Shown: one piece after another, positions 32,754-43,068 of the stretch
How positions within the stretch are numbered: position 1 is the first letter of the stretch
How the letters are laid out: every line of letters starts with the position of its first letter
Source of the DNA: an uncultured Clostridia bacterium
GTDB lineage: Bacteria > Bacillota > Clostridia > TANB77 > CAG-508
Assembly: GCA_944387505.1 (NCBI GenBank)
Contig: CALXFG010000011.1
Coordinates: forward strand, 1-49,511
Length of the DNA stretch: 49,511 nucleotides
Direction of reading: 5' to 3'
The notes under the pieces: generated by a model
Database searches by the model: none
What the model was told of the DNA's origin: nothing
The model's input: only the letters and a program-made list of their open reading frames with translations
Made by a program: the position numbers and the translations under genes

Positions 32754-34064
32754 ATGAAAGTATTAGGTAGTATAAATGTGAATGGTGAAAATAAACAATT
32801 AGGAGTAGAAAAAGAGGGAGACTTATATAAATATATTTTAGGAAATGAAGTTGTAGGCGTATTTGATCCAGACGTGATGGCAGATTCATTAATTGTATTT
32901 AGAGAAAATACATTAGAAAATGAGTTATCTGATCAAATAAGGGATGAAATAACACAAATAATAGAAATAGTAGGAAAAAAAGAAATTCTAAAAACAGAAC
33001 CAGAAAAGGAACAAGAAGAAAATGTTTATGATAGACAAATGGGATATCAAAAGACAATTGGAGAGGAAGAAAAAACTAAAAAGCCAGAAAAAGCAGATGT
33101 AAGCCAAGAAAAGGATGGAAAACAAGAAGAACCACTTAGAGGAAAAAAAGAAAAAGTAGAAAATACAACAGGTGATATACAAATAAAACAAGAAGTAGAT
33201 ATGGATGCAATGGCTACAGATTTTGATTCAGTGGGGGAAAGATTAGAAAAAGCAGGAAAAATTAAAGGTGCAGACGAAAAACATGGAAAGCTAGGAATTG
33301 TGGAATCAGACGACTTAGATAATTTAAGAGATGAAAATGGAAATAAATTACATGGACATTCATCAAGATATGAAGCAGTCGTAATAACGAACAAAACCGG
33401 AAAAGATGGAAAACCAATTGTGAGGGCTTTAGACTTAGAAAATGATACACAAGAAGGAACGAATCCAGAAGAGCAAGTCTATCAAGTTAGTCAAAATAAA
33501 AATCAACCTGCTAAAAAAGGAGATGTATTAACTAGATTAAAAATACAAGGACCAGAAACAATTGGAATAGAAAAAAGAAAATATGGAGAAGTAGAAGTGT
33601 ATCATTCAAGTGATAAAACTATAGGTGGAAATGGTATTGAAGGAAATAAAAGTTTAGATAAGCAACTAGAAACTTCAAATTCGAAAAATCCAGTAGAAGG
33701 TATGGATGAACAAACACAAAAATTATCACAAGAATATCAAGATGGATATCGTTCAGTAGAAGCTTCATATCAAGAAGCAAAACAACATGAAAATGCAAAG
33801 GAAGAGCCTTGTGAAGAATTACAAGTAGAAGATATAGATGGGGATCCCAATACGGCATCTCATAGTCATATAGATGATATTGTTGAAAAATTAATGCAAA
33901 ATGGAGAGATTAGAGATAATTTTACGGAAAGAGAGATTAGGGAAAGAGTAGAAAGAGAATGGAACAAAAAAGAAGAAAATGTTAGTAAAGAAGAATTTCA
34001 AGAAAATATAGAAGAAGACATAGAATTAGATGCTGAAAACATGCGTGGCAAAAGAGGTAGATAA
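32754..34064 (+). CDS. Unknown highly charged protein, 436 residues
   Basis: Not recognised. Residues 1-75 look folded (MKVLGSINVNGENKQLGV, YKYILGNEVVGVFDPDV); residues 75-160 are a Lys/Glu low-complexity linker; the middle (about 165-275) is again folded (GKLGIVESDDLDNLRDENG, YEAVVITNKTGKDGKPIVRAL, KKGDVLTRLKIQGPETIGI); the C-terminal third is acidic, Glu-rich and probably disordered (TEREIRERVEREWNKKEENV). No membrane segment. No ideal ribosome site precedes ATG 32754: the nearest AAAGGAG lies 33 bp upstream beyond a near-palindrome, so translation may be controlled or the start may be misjudged. Monocistronic. Confidence 0.65.
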   Translation: MKVLGSINVNGENKQLGVEKEGDLYKYILGNEVVGVFDPDVMADSLIVFRENTLENELSDQIRDEITQIIEIVGKKEILKTEPEKEQEENVYDRQMGYQKTIGEEEKTKKPEKADVSQEKDGKQEEPLRGKKEKVENTTGDIQIKQEVDMDAMATDFDSVGERLEKAGKIKGADEKHGKLGIVESDDLDNLRDENGNKLHGHSSRYEAVVITNKTGKDGKPIVRALDLENDTQEGTNPEEQVYQVSQNKNQPAKKGDVLTRLKIQGPETIGIEKRKYGEVEVYHSSDKTIGGNGIEGNKSLDKQLETSNSKNPVEGMDEQTQKLSQEYQDGYRSVEASYQEAKQHENAKEEPCEELQVEDIDGDPNTASHSHIDDIVEKLMQNGEIRDNFTEREIRERVEREWNKKEENVSKEEFQENIEEDIELDAENMRGKRGR

Positions 34065-34101
34065 AATTTTATTAAAAAAATATTAAATTTTACTAAAAAA
34101 G

Positions 34102-34130
34102 TTGCAATATTTTGCCAATAATAGTATAAT
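34102..34130 (+). promoter_or_regulatory. Promoter of the glycosyltransferase gene
   Basis: TTGCAA at 34102-34107, 17 bp, TATAAT at 34125-34130. Confidence 0.65.
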
Positions 34131-34185
34131 ATAAAAGGTAGTATAATAATATATAGAAAGTATTATTAAAAAGAGAGGTAGAAAA

Positions 34186-35451
34186 ATGGATTATTTATAT
34201 ATACTAAGAGAAGCTTTAGTATGGACTGTAACAATATTTTGGTTATATCAAGTTGTTGTTAGTTTATGTTCTTTAGTAAAACTAAAGGATAAACCTTTAA
34301 AAGTAAAAAAAGATCACCGTTTTATGGCAATTATACCAGCACATAATGAAGAAGCGGTTGTAGGAAATTTAATTGAAAGTTTAAAAAATCAAACATATAA
34401 TAAAGATTTGTATGACATATATGTTATTGCAGATAACTGTACAGACAATACCGCAAAAATTGCAAAAGAAGCTGGAGCAATTGTTTATGAAAGATATGAT
34501 GAAACCAAGAAAACAAAGGGATATGCACTAAATTGGTTTTTACAACAAAAAATAGCAGAAGATGCACCATATGATGCTTTCTTTGTATTTGATGCAGATA
34601 ATATTGTTGATAAGAATTTTATAAAAAATATGAATAAAAAACTATGTCAAGGAGAAGATGTTGTACAAGGTTACAGAGATATTAAAAATCCATCTGATAA
34701 CTGGATAACAGCAGGATACGCTATTTTCTATTGGCAAATGCATAGATTTTATCATTTAGCTAGATACAATTTAGGATTATCACCATTATTAAATGGTACA
34801 GGTTTTATGGTAAAATTTGATGTCGTTAAACCACAAGGTTGGGACACAGAAACTTTAACAGAAGATATTGAATTTTCTTTAAAGAGAATTATAAAAGGTA
34901 AAAAATTAGGTTGGGCAACAGATGCTATCGTATATGATGAACAACCTACAGGATTTAGACAAAGTTGGTCACAAAGAAGTAGATGGACAGTTGGTCATAT
35001 TCAATGTATCAAAAGATATACAAAGGAATTGGCAATAGCAGCAAAAGAAAATAAAAAGATGATAAATCTTGATGGATTATTATACATTGTTGGAAGTATA
35101 CCAATGTTTATCATCACCATTGCATTATTATTAACAAACTTTATCATGTATAATTCAGCATCTATTACAACAGCAGAATTAGTCAAAAACTTAATCATGT
35201 ATTTGGTTCCAACATTTGTTTTACCAATATTTGTAGGAATGTTTGCAATGTGGTTAGATGGAAGAAAAATAAAACCAATGGCAAAAGGATTACTTTGTTA
35301 TCCACTATTTTTATTAACATGGATATGTATAAACTTTAAGTGCTTATTTATTAGAAATACTTCATGGGAAAAAATAAACCATGTAAGAAGTATAAAAATA
35401 TCAGATGTTTCTAATAATGATGAAACACAAACAGAAAAAGAATTAGTTTAA
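34186..35451 (+). CDS. Membrane-bound family 2 glycosyltransferase
   Basis: 421 residues. One N-terminal membrane helix (about 7-30), then a GT-A domain with IIPAHNEEAVVGNLIESL (nucleotide-sugar binding), IADNCTDNTA, FVFDADN (the DxD metal site), LTEDIEFSL (catalytic Asp) and SQRSRWTVGH (the Q-x-x-R-W motif of processive polysaccharide synthases). Three further membrane helices (about 300-325, 337-365 and 375-395) follow. The order matches cellulose/poly-GlcNAc-synthase-like enzymes, so it probably makes or extends an envelope polysaccharide at the inner membrane. AGAGAGG precedes ATG. It is followed by a second membrane glycosyltransferase. Confidence 0.9.
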   Translation: MDYLYILREALVWTVTIFWLYQVVVSLCSLVKLKDKPLKVKKDHRFMAIIPAHNEEAVVGNLIESLKNQTYNKDLYDIYVIADNCTDNTAKIAKEAGAIVYERYDETKKTKGYALNWFLQQKIAEDAPYDAFFVFDADNIVDKNFIKNMNKKLCQGEDVVQGYRDIKNPSDNWITAGYAIFYWQMHRFYHLARYNLGLSPLLNGTGFMVKFDVVKPQGWDTETLTEDIEFSLKRIIKGKKLGWATDAIVYDEQPTGFRQSWSQRSRWTVGHIQCIKRYTKELAIAAKENKKMINLDGLLYIVGSIPMFIITIALLLTNFIMYNSASITTAELVKNLIMYLVPTFVLPIFVGMFAMWLDGRKIKPMAKGLLCYPLFLLTWICINFKCLFIRNTSWEKINHVRSIKISDVSNNDETQTEKELV

Positions 35452-35638
35452 AATAAAATAGATAAAAAATATAAGTGGACATTTTAAATATTGTTTAATG
35501 ATGACAATAGAATAATGTTCACTTATTGCTTGTTGCTAGACCTTAACGAATATAGTAAATGAAAAAAGCAGAAGAAAGGTATAGTAAAACTAGATTTATA
35601 TAATTGAAAAATTGATAATAGTGAAAGGACAAGTAAAG

Positions 35639-37159
35639 ATGGAACAACTAAAAAAGATTGACAAAAAAAATACATATATACATATAGGAATTATTGTATT
35701 AGGAATTATATTTATCTGTTTATCAGCATTTCATGAAGATATTTGGTTTGATGAAAGTTATTCGGTAGCCATTGCAAAACATAGTTTTAGTGAAATATGG
35801 AACATAACAGGTCATGATGTTCATCCACCACTATATTATTGGATGTTGCATATTGTATGGATGATTTTTGGGAATCAAATCATTGCTTTTCGATTATTTT
35901 CTGTTTTAGCAATTGCTATTTTAGGTGTATTAGGATATACCCATATACGAAAAGATTTTGGAGAAAAAGTAGGAATGTTATTTTCATTTTTAGTCTACTT
36001 TTTACCAGTTATGTGCACATATAGCCAAGAAATTAGAATGTATTCATGGTCATGCTTAATTGTGACAATATTAGCTATCTATGGATATAGGTTATATAAA
36101 AATATAAAAGAAAAAACAGCATTGAAAGTACAAAATAGAAATTTAATCATTTTTGGCATTTTTAGCATAGCTGCATGTTATATACATTATTATGCATTGG
36201 CTGCTGCAGGGTTAATTAATTTTATGATACTTGTGTATCTAATAAAAAATAGAAAAGGAAATATAAAACTATTACGAAATTTTATTGCTTTAGCTGTGGT
36301 ACAAATTATTTTATATATTCCATGGTTATTATATTTAAAAGGACAAGTTGATCATGTAGAATCAGGATTCTGGATAGAATTAGAATATAGTACATGGATA
36401 GAAGTTTTAAGTTTTCAATTTAGAAGACAGTTAGATACAGAATTTGTATTTGATGTACATACAATTATTGCATTAATTGCAGCTTTAATGATGTATTTAT
36501 ATGTGGGATATAAAATATATCAAACCAAAAAAGAAAAAGGAATTTTATTTCCAGGAGTATTATCTATTGTAACTTATATATTGGTCATTTTAGCAGTATA
36601 TATTATTTCACTTAGAACACCAATTTTATATGCAAGATATTTAATTGTTATTACTGGATTATATATTTTCGGAATTGCATTTTTTATGTCAAAAGAAAAA
36701 AGAAAATGGGTAACTGGAATTGTATGTGCTATTATTTTAGTTTTGGGATGTGTTAGTAATATAACAAATATGACAATTAATTATGATGATAGTAATATGA
36801 AACAAATAGAGTATCTAAGAGAAAATGTACAGCCAGAAGATATTTTGATTTATTCGAATATAGGTAATGGTGGTGTAATTGCAGCATTTTTTCCTGATAA
36901 TAAGCAATATTTTTACAATAGTGAATTTTGGGATGTAGAAGAAGCATATAAAGCTTATGGACCAGAAATGGAAATTATTTATAATTATGATGATATATTA
37001 AAAGATTATCATGGAAGAATTTGGCTAATTGATTCAGATAATTGTGAACTATACAATTCATTCCCAAAAGAAGGTTTAACAACGGTTATCGAACCAATAG
37101 AATTTAAAACCAAATACCAAAATTATGTATATACATTTGTGTTATTAGAAAAAGAATAA
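35639..37159 (+). CDS. GT39/ArnT-like membrane glycosyltransferase
   Basis: 506 residues, about ten or more membrane helices. The GT-C hallmarks are present: IWFDES near residue 36 in the first external loop (acidic catalytic motif) and HDVHPPLYYWML near 60. The C-terminal 120 residues are soluble. Enzymes of this family move a sugar from a polyprenyl-phosphate carrier onto protein, lipid or polymer outside the membrane. I choose ATG 35639 (after AAAGGACAAG); an upstream in-frame codon at 35612 has no site. The last A of its stop codon is the first base of the next gene, so the two are translationally coupled. Confidence 0.88.
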   Translation: MEQLKKIDKKNTYIHIGIIVLGIIFICLSAFHEDIWFDESYSVAIAKHSFSEIWNITGHDVHPPLYYWMLHIVWMIFGNQIIAFRLFSVLAIAILGVLGYTHIRKDFGEKVGMLFSFLVYFLPVMCTYSQEIRMYSWSCLIVTILAIYGYRLYKNIKEKTALKVQNRNLIIFGIFSIAACYIHYYALAAAGLINFMILVYLIKNRKGNIKLLRNFIALAVVQIILYIPWLLYLKGQVDHVESGFWIELEYSTWIEVLSFQFRRQLDTEFVFDVHTIIALIAALMMYLYVGYKIYQTKKEKGILFPGVLSIVTYILVILAVYIISLRTPILYARYLIVITGLYIFGIAFFMSKEKRKWVTGIVCAIILVLGCVSNITNMTINYDDSNMKQIEYLRENVQPEDILIYSNIGNGGVIAAFFPDNKQYFYNSEFWDVEEAYKAYGPEMEIIYNYDDILKDYHGRIWLIDSDNCELYNSFPKEGLTTVIEPIEFKTKYQNYVYTFVLLEKE

Positions 37160-38529
37160 TGAAAAGGAAAATAAAAATGAAAAAAAGTAGCAATGTGAAA
37201 GCATTAATGATTAATATTTTTACTTTTATTATTTTAATACTAGCCATATATTTGGCATACCAATTTTATCAGAGCAATAATTTTAATGGATTTGTACGAA
37301 GTGAAGCAAATTTGGGTGTGTCAGAATTTAAAAGAGATAAAGAAGTGAAATATAATGATACTAGAAGTTATAAAATAATATCAAATGAATTCAATGATGC
37401 AATGTTTTCAAAAGAAATAGAAGTAGAAAAAAATACACCCTATAAAGTTACTTGTATGATAAAAACGAAAGGTGTGGAAGCAGACAAAAATACTTCTAGT
37501 ATTGGTGCACAAATTTCTATATCGAATACAGTAGAAAGATCGGTTGCTGTTAGTGGGGATAATGAATGGCAAGAAGTAGAATTGATTTTTAATTCTAAAA
37601 ATAGAGATATAGTAGACATTGCCTTCCGATTAGGAGGAACAGAAGGATATGCAAAAGGAGTAGCTTGGTTTTCAGATTTTAAAATTGAAAAAGGACAAAT
37701 CGAAGAAGATAGTGATTGGAATTTTGCATGTTTCATATTTAAAAATACAAACGTAACAGTTGATAATAAACAAATTGATATACAAGTAACAAATACAGAT
37801 ATAGACGATATAAAAAATACAATAAAACGATTTGAAAATTCATGCACACAATTATCTAATGGAAAAATGACAGCAAATTGTGATATATATGAAATACAGG
37901 TACCAATTACCTCTTTGTCTTATGACAATGAATTTGGGTATTATGTTGCACCAGAAGATATAGAAACACAAATTAAAGATATTATTAATCAAAATAGTTA
38001 TGATCATATTTTCGCTATTGTAAGATTGGGAAATGAAGAATATGAAGATGATATAGAAATCAAAGATTGGATTGGGTTAGGAGCGATGGATTATTATGGA
38101 GTTGGATTTTCCAATATTCGATTACCAAATAGTACTAAGAGCTATATATATAAATATGATACAAGAGTCAATCAGTTCCCAGAAGAAGTATTCTTGCATG
38201 AATTTTTACATTCATTAGAAAGAACCGCAAAAGAATATGGATATACAGTACCTGCTTTGCATGATTATGAAAAATACGGGTATGAGAATGCGTATCTAAT
38301 AGGACAAAGACAGTGGTATACAGATTATATGAATCAAGAAATCTATACATCAAATGGATATGTTGGACTACCAAACGAAATCTATACATTAAAGCCTGCG
38401 AAAAGATCAGATTTTGAATATTCCTATGCGTTAGACGTATATACAGAACCACAAAATATCATAGAGGAAATTAAAGGAATATTTGAAAATTTATTTACAA
38501 ATATAGAACTTATGATAGCAAAGATATAA
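37159..38529 (+). CDS. Membrane-anchored protein with carbohydrate-binding-like domain and HExxH-type site
   Basis: 456 residues. A signal anchor at about 15-35 exports the rest. Residues about 45-185 show the CBM4/9-like jelly-roll pattern (YKVTCMIKTKGVEADKN, EWQEVELIFNSKN, IAFRLGGTEG, AWFSDFKIEKG). The C-terminal half contains FLHEFLHSLER (HEFLH, near residue 347), a zinc-metalloprotease-type motif, with YGYTVPALHDYEKYGYEN downstream as a possible third ligand region. A surface protease that binds glycan is the best guess; the family is not recognised. It overlaps the preceding glycosyltransferase by one base (TAATG), and queA follows 51 bp later. Confidence 0.8.
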   Translation: MKRKIKMKKSSNVKALMINIFTFIILILAIYLAYQFYQSNNFNGFVRSEANLGVSEFKRDKEVKYNDTRSYKIISNEFNDAMFSKEIEVEKNTPYKVTCMIKTKGVEADKNTSSIGAQISISNTVERSVAVSGDNEWQEVELIFNSKNRDIVDIAFRLGGTEGYAKGVAWFSDFKIEKGQIEEDSDWNFACFIFKNTNVTVDNKQIDIQVTNTDIDDIKNTIKRFENSCTQLSNGKMTANCDIYEIQVPITSLSYDNEFGYYVAPEDIETQIKDIINQNSYDHIFAIVRLGNEEYEDDIEIKDWIGLGAMDYYGVGFSNIRLPNSTKSYIYKYDTRVNQFPEEVFLHEFLHSLERTAKEYGYTVPALHDYEKYGYENAYLIGQRQWYTDYMNQEIYTSNGYVGLPNEIYTLKPAKRSDFEYSYALDVYTEPQNIIEEIKGIFENLFTNIELMIAKI

Positions 38530-38580
38530 ATGTCCTTATTAAAAACAAATATTACATTAAAAGAAAAGCGAGGAGGAAAA

Positions 38581-39603
38581 ATGAAAGTATCAGAATTTAA
38601 TTATGATTTACCAGAAGAATTAATTGCACAAACACCAATAGAAAAAAGAGATGAATCAAGATTAATGGTTTTAGATAGAAGTAAGCAAACCATTGAACAT
38701 AAAACATTTAAAGATATTATTGACTATTTAGAGCCAGGTGATTGTTTAGTAAGAAATAATACAAAGGTTATTCCTGCCAGAATCTATGGAAAAAAGGAAA
38801 CAGGGGCAAAAGTAGAATTTTTGTTATTAAATAATATTGAAGGCGATATTTGGGAGAGTATTGTAAGACCAGGTAATAAACTTCATGTAGGTACAAAAGT
38901 TATTTTTGGTGATGGGTTATTAACAGCTGAAATTTTAGAGATTATGCCAGGAGGCACAAGAAAAGTTAAATTTTCATATAAAGGTATATTTAATGAGATA
39001 TTAGATAAAATAGGATTAATGCCATTACCACCATATATTCATGAAGAATTAAAAGATAATGACAGATATCAAACGGTTTATGCAAAATATAATGGATCAG
39101 CGGCAGCACCAACAGCAGGGTTACATTTTACACCAGAATTATTAAAGAAAATAGAAGAAAAAGGTGTCAAAATTGCTAATGTAACATTACATGTTGGTAT
39201 TGGAACTTTTAGACCTGTAAAAGAAGAAAATGTAGAGAACCATGAAATGCATACTGAACATTTTTATATCAAACAAGAAGATGCCCAAAAAATCAATGAA
39301 ACAAAAAAACAAGGAAAAAGAGTAATTGCAGTTGGAACAACCTCTTGTAGAGTATTAGAAACGATTGCAGATGAAAATGGACTTGTAAAAGAAACAGAAG
39401 CAGATACTAGTATCTTTATTTATCCAGGTTACCACTTCAAATGTTTAGATGGATTAATTACCAATTTCCATTTGCCAAAATCTACTTTATTGATGTTAGT
39501 ATCTGCCTTAGCTGGAAAAGACTATATTATGAAAGCATATCATGAAGCAGTAAAAGAAAAATATCGTTTTTTTAGTTTTGGAGATGCCATGTTTATCCAA
39601 TAA
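38581..39603 (+). CDS. queA: S-adenosylmethionine:tRNA ribosyltransferase-isomerase
   Basis: Penultimate step of queuosine formation on tRNAs with GUN anticodons; transfers and rearranges the ribose of S-adenosylmethionine onto preQ1-tRNA. 340 residues. N-terminus [19 protein letters not shown] is the family signature, followed by [54 protein letters not shown] and [20 protein letters not shown] 38581 has CGAGGAGGAAAA upstream; the earlier frame start at 38530 has none. tgt lies two genes downstream, as usual. Confidence 0.97.
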   Translation: MKVSEFNYDLPEELIAQTPIEKRDESRLMVLDRSKQTIEHKTFKDIIDYLEPGDCLVRNNTKVIPARIYGKKETGAKVEFLLLNNIEGDIWESIVRPGNKLHVGTKVIFGDGLLTAEILEIMPGGTRKVKFSYKGIFNEILDKIGLMPLPPYIHEELKDNDRYQTVYAKYNGSAAAPTAGLHFTPELLKKIEEKGVKIANVTLHVGIGTFRPVKEENVENHEMHTEHFYIKQEDAQKINETKKQGKRVIAVGTTSCRVLETIADENGLVKETEADTSIFIYPGYHFKCLDGLITNFHLPKSTLLMLVSALAGKDYIMKAYHEAVKEKYRFFSFGDAMFIQ

Positions 39604-39634
39604 ATTTATAAATAAGAATTAAGTAGGTGATAAA

Positions 39635-40105
39635 ATGAAAATAAGAAAAGCTAAAAAAGAAGATATGAAAGATATACAAGATTTAAGATATTTGCTTGCA
39701 AAATATGACAAATCTTTAGGGTTAGATATTGTTGTAACTGAATGGGGATATACGGAAGTAGGAAAAAAGGATTTGGAATATTTTTTAAATCAGCAATATA
39801 TTTATGTAGCAGAAGAAAATCAGAAAATTGTTGGATTTATAACAGCAGAAATATTCAAGAAAAAAGTATGGTATAGTGTGCAATTAGGTTCAATAAATAA
39901 TATATTTGTTTTGGAAGAATATAGAAATCAAGGAATTGGAACAGCATTAATGAAAACAATGATGAATGCTTTAAAAGAAGTGGGAATAACCAATATTCAA
40001 TTAGATACATACAACAAAAATAGTAAAGCAATAAAATTTTATGAAGGATTAGGATTTGAAAAGTGTAATGTTCAAATGCTATATCAAGAAGATAAACAAA
40101 AATAA
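39635..40105 (+). CDS. GNAT-family N-acetyltransferase
   Basis: 156 residues. Standard GNAT order: IRKAKKEDMKDIQDLRYLL at the N-terminus, central strands IYVAEENQKIVGFITAEIF, the acetyl-CoA loop LEEYRNQGIGTALMKTMM (R-x-x-G-x-G/A near residue 95-104) and the closing LDTYNKNSKAIKFYEGLGFEKC. Substrate unknown. AAGTAGGTGATAAA precedes ATG. Sandwiched between queA and tgt in the same orientation, so co-transcribed, but a link to queuosine is not implied. Confidence 0.92.
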   Translation: MKIRKAKKEDMKDIQDLRYLLAKYDKSLGLDIVVTEWGYTEVGKKDLEYFLNQQYIYVAEENQKIVGFITAEIFKKKVWYSVQLGSINNIFVLEEYRNQGIGTALMKTMMNALKEVGITNIQLDTYNKNSKAIKFYEGLGFEKCNVQMLYQEDKQK

Positions 40106-40152
40106 TAAAATACCTTTTAAGAAATTCGAATTATAAAAAATAAAGCAAATAA

Positions 40153-41301
<1,149 letters not shown>

Positions 41302-41311
41302 GAGGGTGTAT

Positions 41312-42859
41312 ATGAATTTATTAGATGAAGATTTTTCAAACAATAAAGAAAATAAGACAAAAAACATTATTAAAATAATAATTGTTTTTATCGTATTAAT
41401 TGTGATTGCAATTATAGGAATTGTTTCATATATGATGTATTTGGAAGGTAGTACCTTGCGTGTATATGTCAATGATATGGAAAATGCAAATGTTAAAAAT
41501 TTATTAGTATTTGAGGAAGATGGAACCATATATGTCCCAGTAAGAGCAATATCTACATATTTAGGATATAATAGTTACAGTGGAGAATATAGCAATAAAT
41601 CTGAGGATAGCAGTAAATGTTATGTAGAATGTGAAGGAGAAGTAGCAAACCTTACATTAAACTCTAATAAAATATATAAATTAAATTTAGAAGAAAATGA
41701 TAATAATTATACATATATATATATGGATAAGCCTGTGAAGGCAATAAAAGGAGAATTATATATAACAACAGATGGAATGCAAAAAGCTTTCAATACAACT
41801 TTTTTCTATGATCAACAAAACAATAGAATTACAATTTATACAACTCCATATTTAATTACTTCTTATACAAATACTATTTTAGACTATGGATATACAAAGT
41901 TAAGTGAAGTATTTGAAAATGAAAAAGCAGTAGCCAAAAATATGTTAGTTGTTACAAATGATAAGTATTATGGAGTGATTAATCCAACAGATGGAACAGA
42001 AATTCTAGAATGTAAATATGATGATATCCGATATCAAGAAGCTACAGGAGATTTCATTGTAAGTAGTGGAGAAAAATATGGAATAATAGGAACAGATAAG
42101 AAAACAAAAGTTAATATTAATTATGATAGTATAGAATTAATGGATTATGATGCAGGATTATATTTAGTTCGTAGAAATAACAGATATGGAGTGGTAGATT
42201 TAAGCGGAAATAATATCATATATACTGAAAATGATCAAATTGGAGTAGATATATCTAAATTTGAAGACAATGATTTAAAAACAGGATATATTTTAGTAGG
42301 TAATTTAATACCTGTTAAGAAAAATAATAAATGGGGATTATTTGATACTAAAGGAAGGCAAGTAGTGGATTTTGAGTATGATAGTTTTGGATACATTGCA
42401 AGTAGTAATAGAGAAGCAACAAATCTATTAGTAATACCAGATTATAATGTGATTGTAGCATGTATAAATAATAGATATACACTATTAAATGCATCTGGAG
42501 AACAACCAATTAAAGCTTTTGTTGATGATATTTATATGGTTATTAATGGAGGAAAAAAACAATATTTAATGACTGCTAATGATAAAACTTATGATGTAGA
42601 AGAATATTTAGATAGATTAGGCGTATCAGAATTTGATAATACAAATACCTCAGGCGATACTACTAATAACAATGAAAATAATCAGGTGAATAATGAGACA
42701 ACTCAAGAAAATGGTGAACAAAATAATAATGAAGAACAAAATAATGGAGAGCAACAAAGTAGTAGTGAACAACAAAATGATGAAGTACAACAAGATAATG
42801 GTCAAGAACAGAATAACGAGGAACAACAAAATGGTGAGGAACAACAAGGAATTGAATAA
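41312..42859 (+). CDS. Surface protein with Cu-amine-oxidase-N-like domain, WG repeats and Gln/Asn/Glu-rich tail
   Basis: 515 residues. A membrane anchor at about 19-43; then a stalk domain (about 50-190) of the copper-amine-oxidase-N type (LRVYVNDMENANVKNLLVFE, IYVPVRAISTYLGYN, YITTDGMQKAFNTTFFYDQQNNRITIY). At least three WG-type repeats follow (YYGVINPTDGTEIL, RYGVVDLSGNNII, KWGLFDTKGRQVVDFEYD) at about 215-400, and finally about 70 residues of low-complexity Asn/Gln/Glu (EQNNNEEQNNGEQQ). Such proteins are external, often cell-wall-associated, function unknown. ATG 41312 has AGGAGGGTG upstream and starts 10 bp after tgt, so it shares that transcript. A terminator follows. Confidence 0.85.
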   Translation: MNLLDEDFSNNKENKTKNIIKIIIVFIVLIVIAIIGIVSYMMYLEGSTLRVYVNDMENANVKNLLVFEEDGTIYVPVRAISTYLGYNSYSGEYSNKSEDSSKCYVECEGEVANLTLNSNKIYKLNLEENDNNYTYIYMDKPVKAIKGELYITTDGMQKAFNTTFFYDQQNNRITIYTTPYLITSYTNTILDYGYTKLSEVFENEKAVAKNMLVVTNDKYYGVINPTDGTEILECKYDDIRYQEATGDFIVSSGEKYGIIGTDKKTKVNINYDSIELMDYDAGLYLVRRNNRYGVVDLSGNNIIYTENDQIGVDISKFEDNDLKTGYILVGNLIPVKKNNKWGLFDTKGRQVVDFEYDSFGYIASSNREATNLLVIPDYNVIVACINNRYTLLNASGEQPIKAFVDDIYMVINGGKKQYLMTANDKTYDVEEYLDRLGVSEFDNTNTSGDTTNNNENNQVNNETTQENGEQNNNEEQNNGEQQSSSEQQNDEVQQDNGQEQNNEEQQNGEEQQGIE

Positions 42860-42929
42860 TCAATCAAGTAGAAAAAATCTATGTAATTATGATTGATTAA
42901 CAAATAAATCTTCTATATAATAAGAAAAG

Positions 42930-42968
42930 TAGAGAATATTTGCTTGAATGGTAAGTAAATATTCTCTA
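42930..42968 (+). terminator. Terminator after the WG-repeat gene
   Basis: TAGAGAATATTTGCTT pairs with AAGTAAATATTCTCTA around a short GAATGGT loop, then ATTTC. Confidence 0.85.
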
Positions 42969-43068
42969 TTTCATATTTTGACCACTCATACTAATAGAAA
43001 AAAACAGAAAAATAGTATATAAATATATAAGGCATATTTTTATATAAAAAACAAGAAAGAGGTATTAA

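Noticed and set aside
32988..33858. Several minus-strand frames opposite the 436-residue gene, some hydrophobic
   Set aside because: They are complements of Glu/Lys-rich codons, which read as Phe/Leu/Ser; they have no ribosome sites and overlap each other.
42650..42896. Frames on both strands over the end of the WG-repeat gene
   Set aside because: They are shadows of the low-complexity Asn/Gln/Glu tail in other frames.
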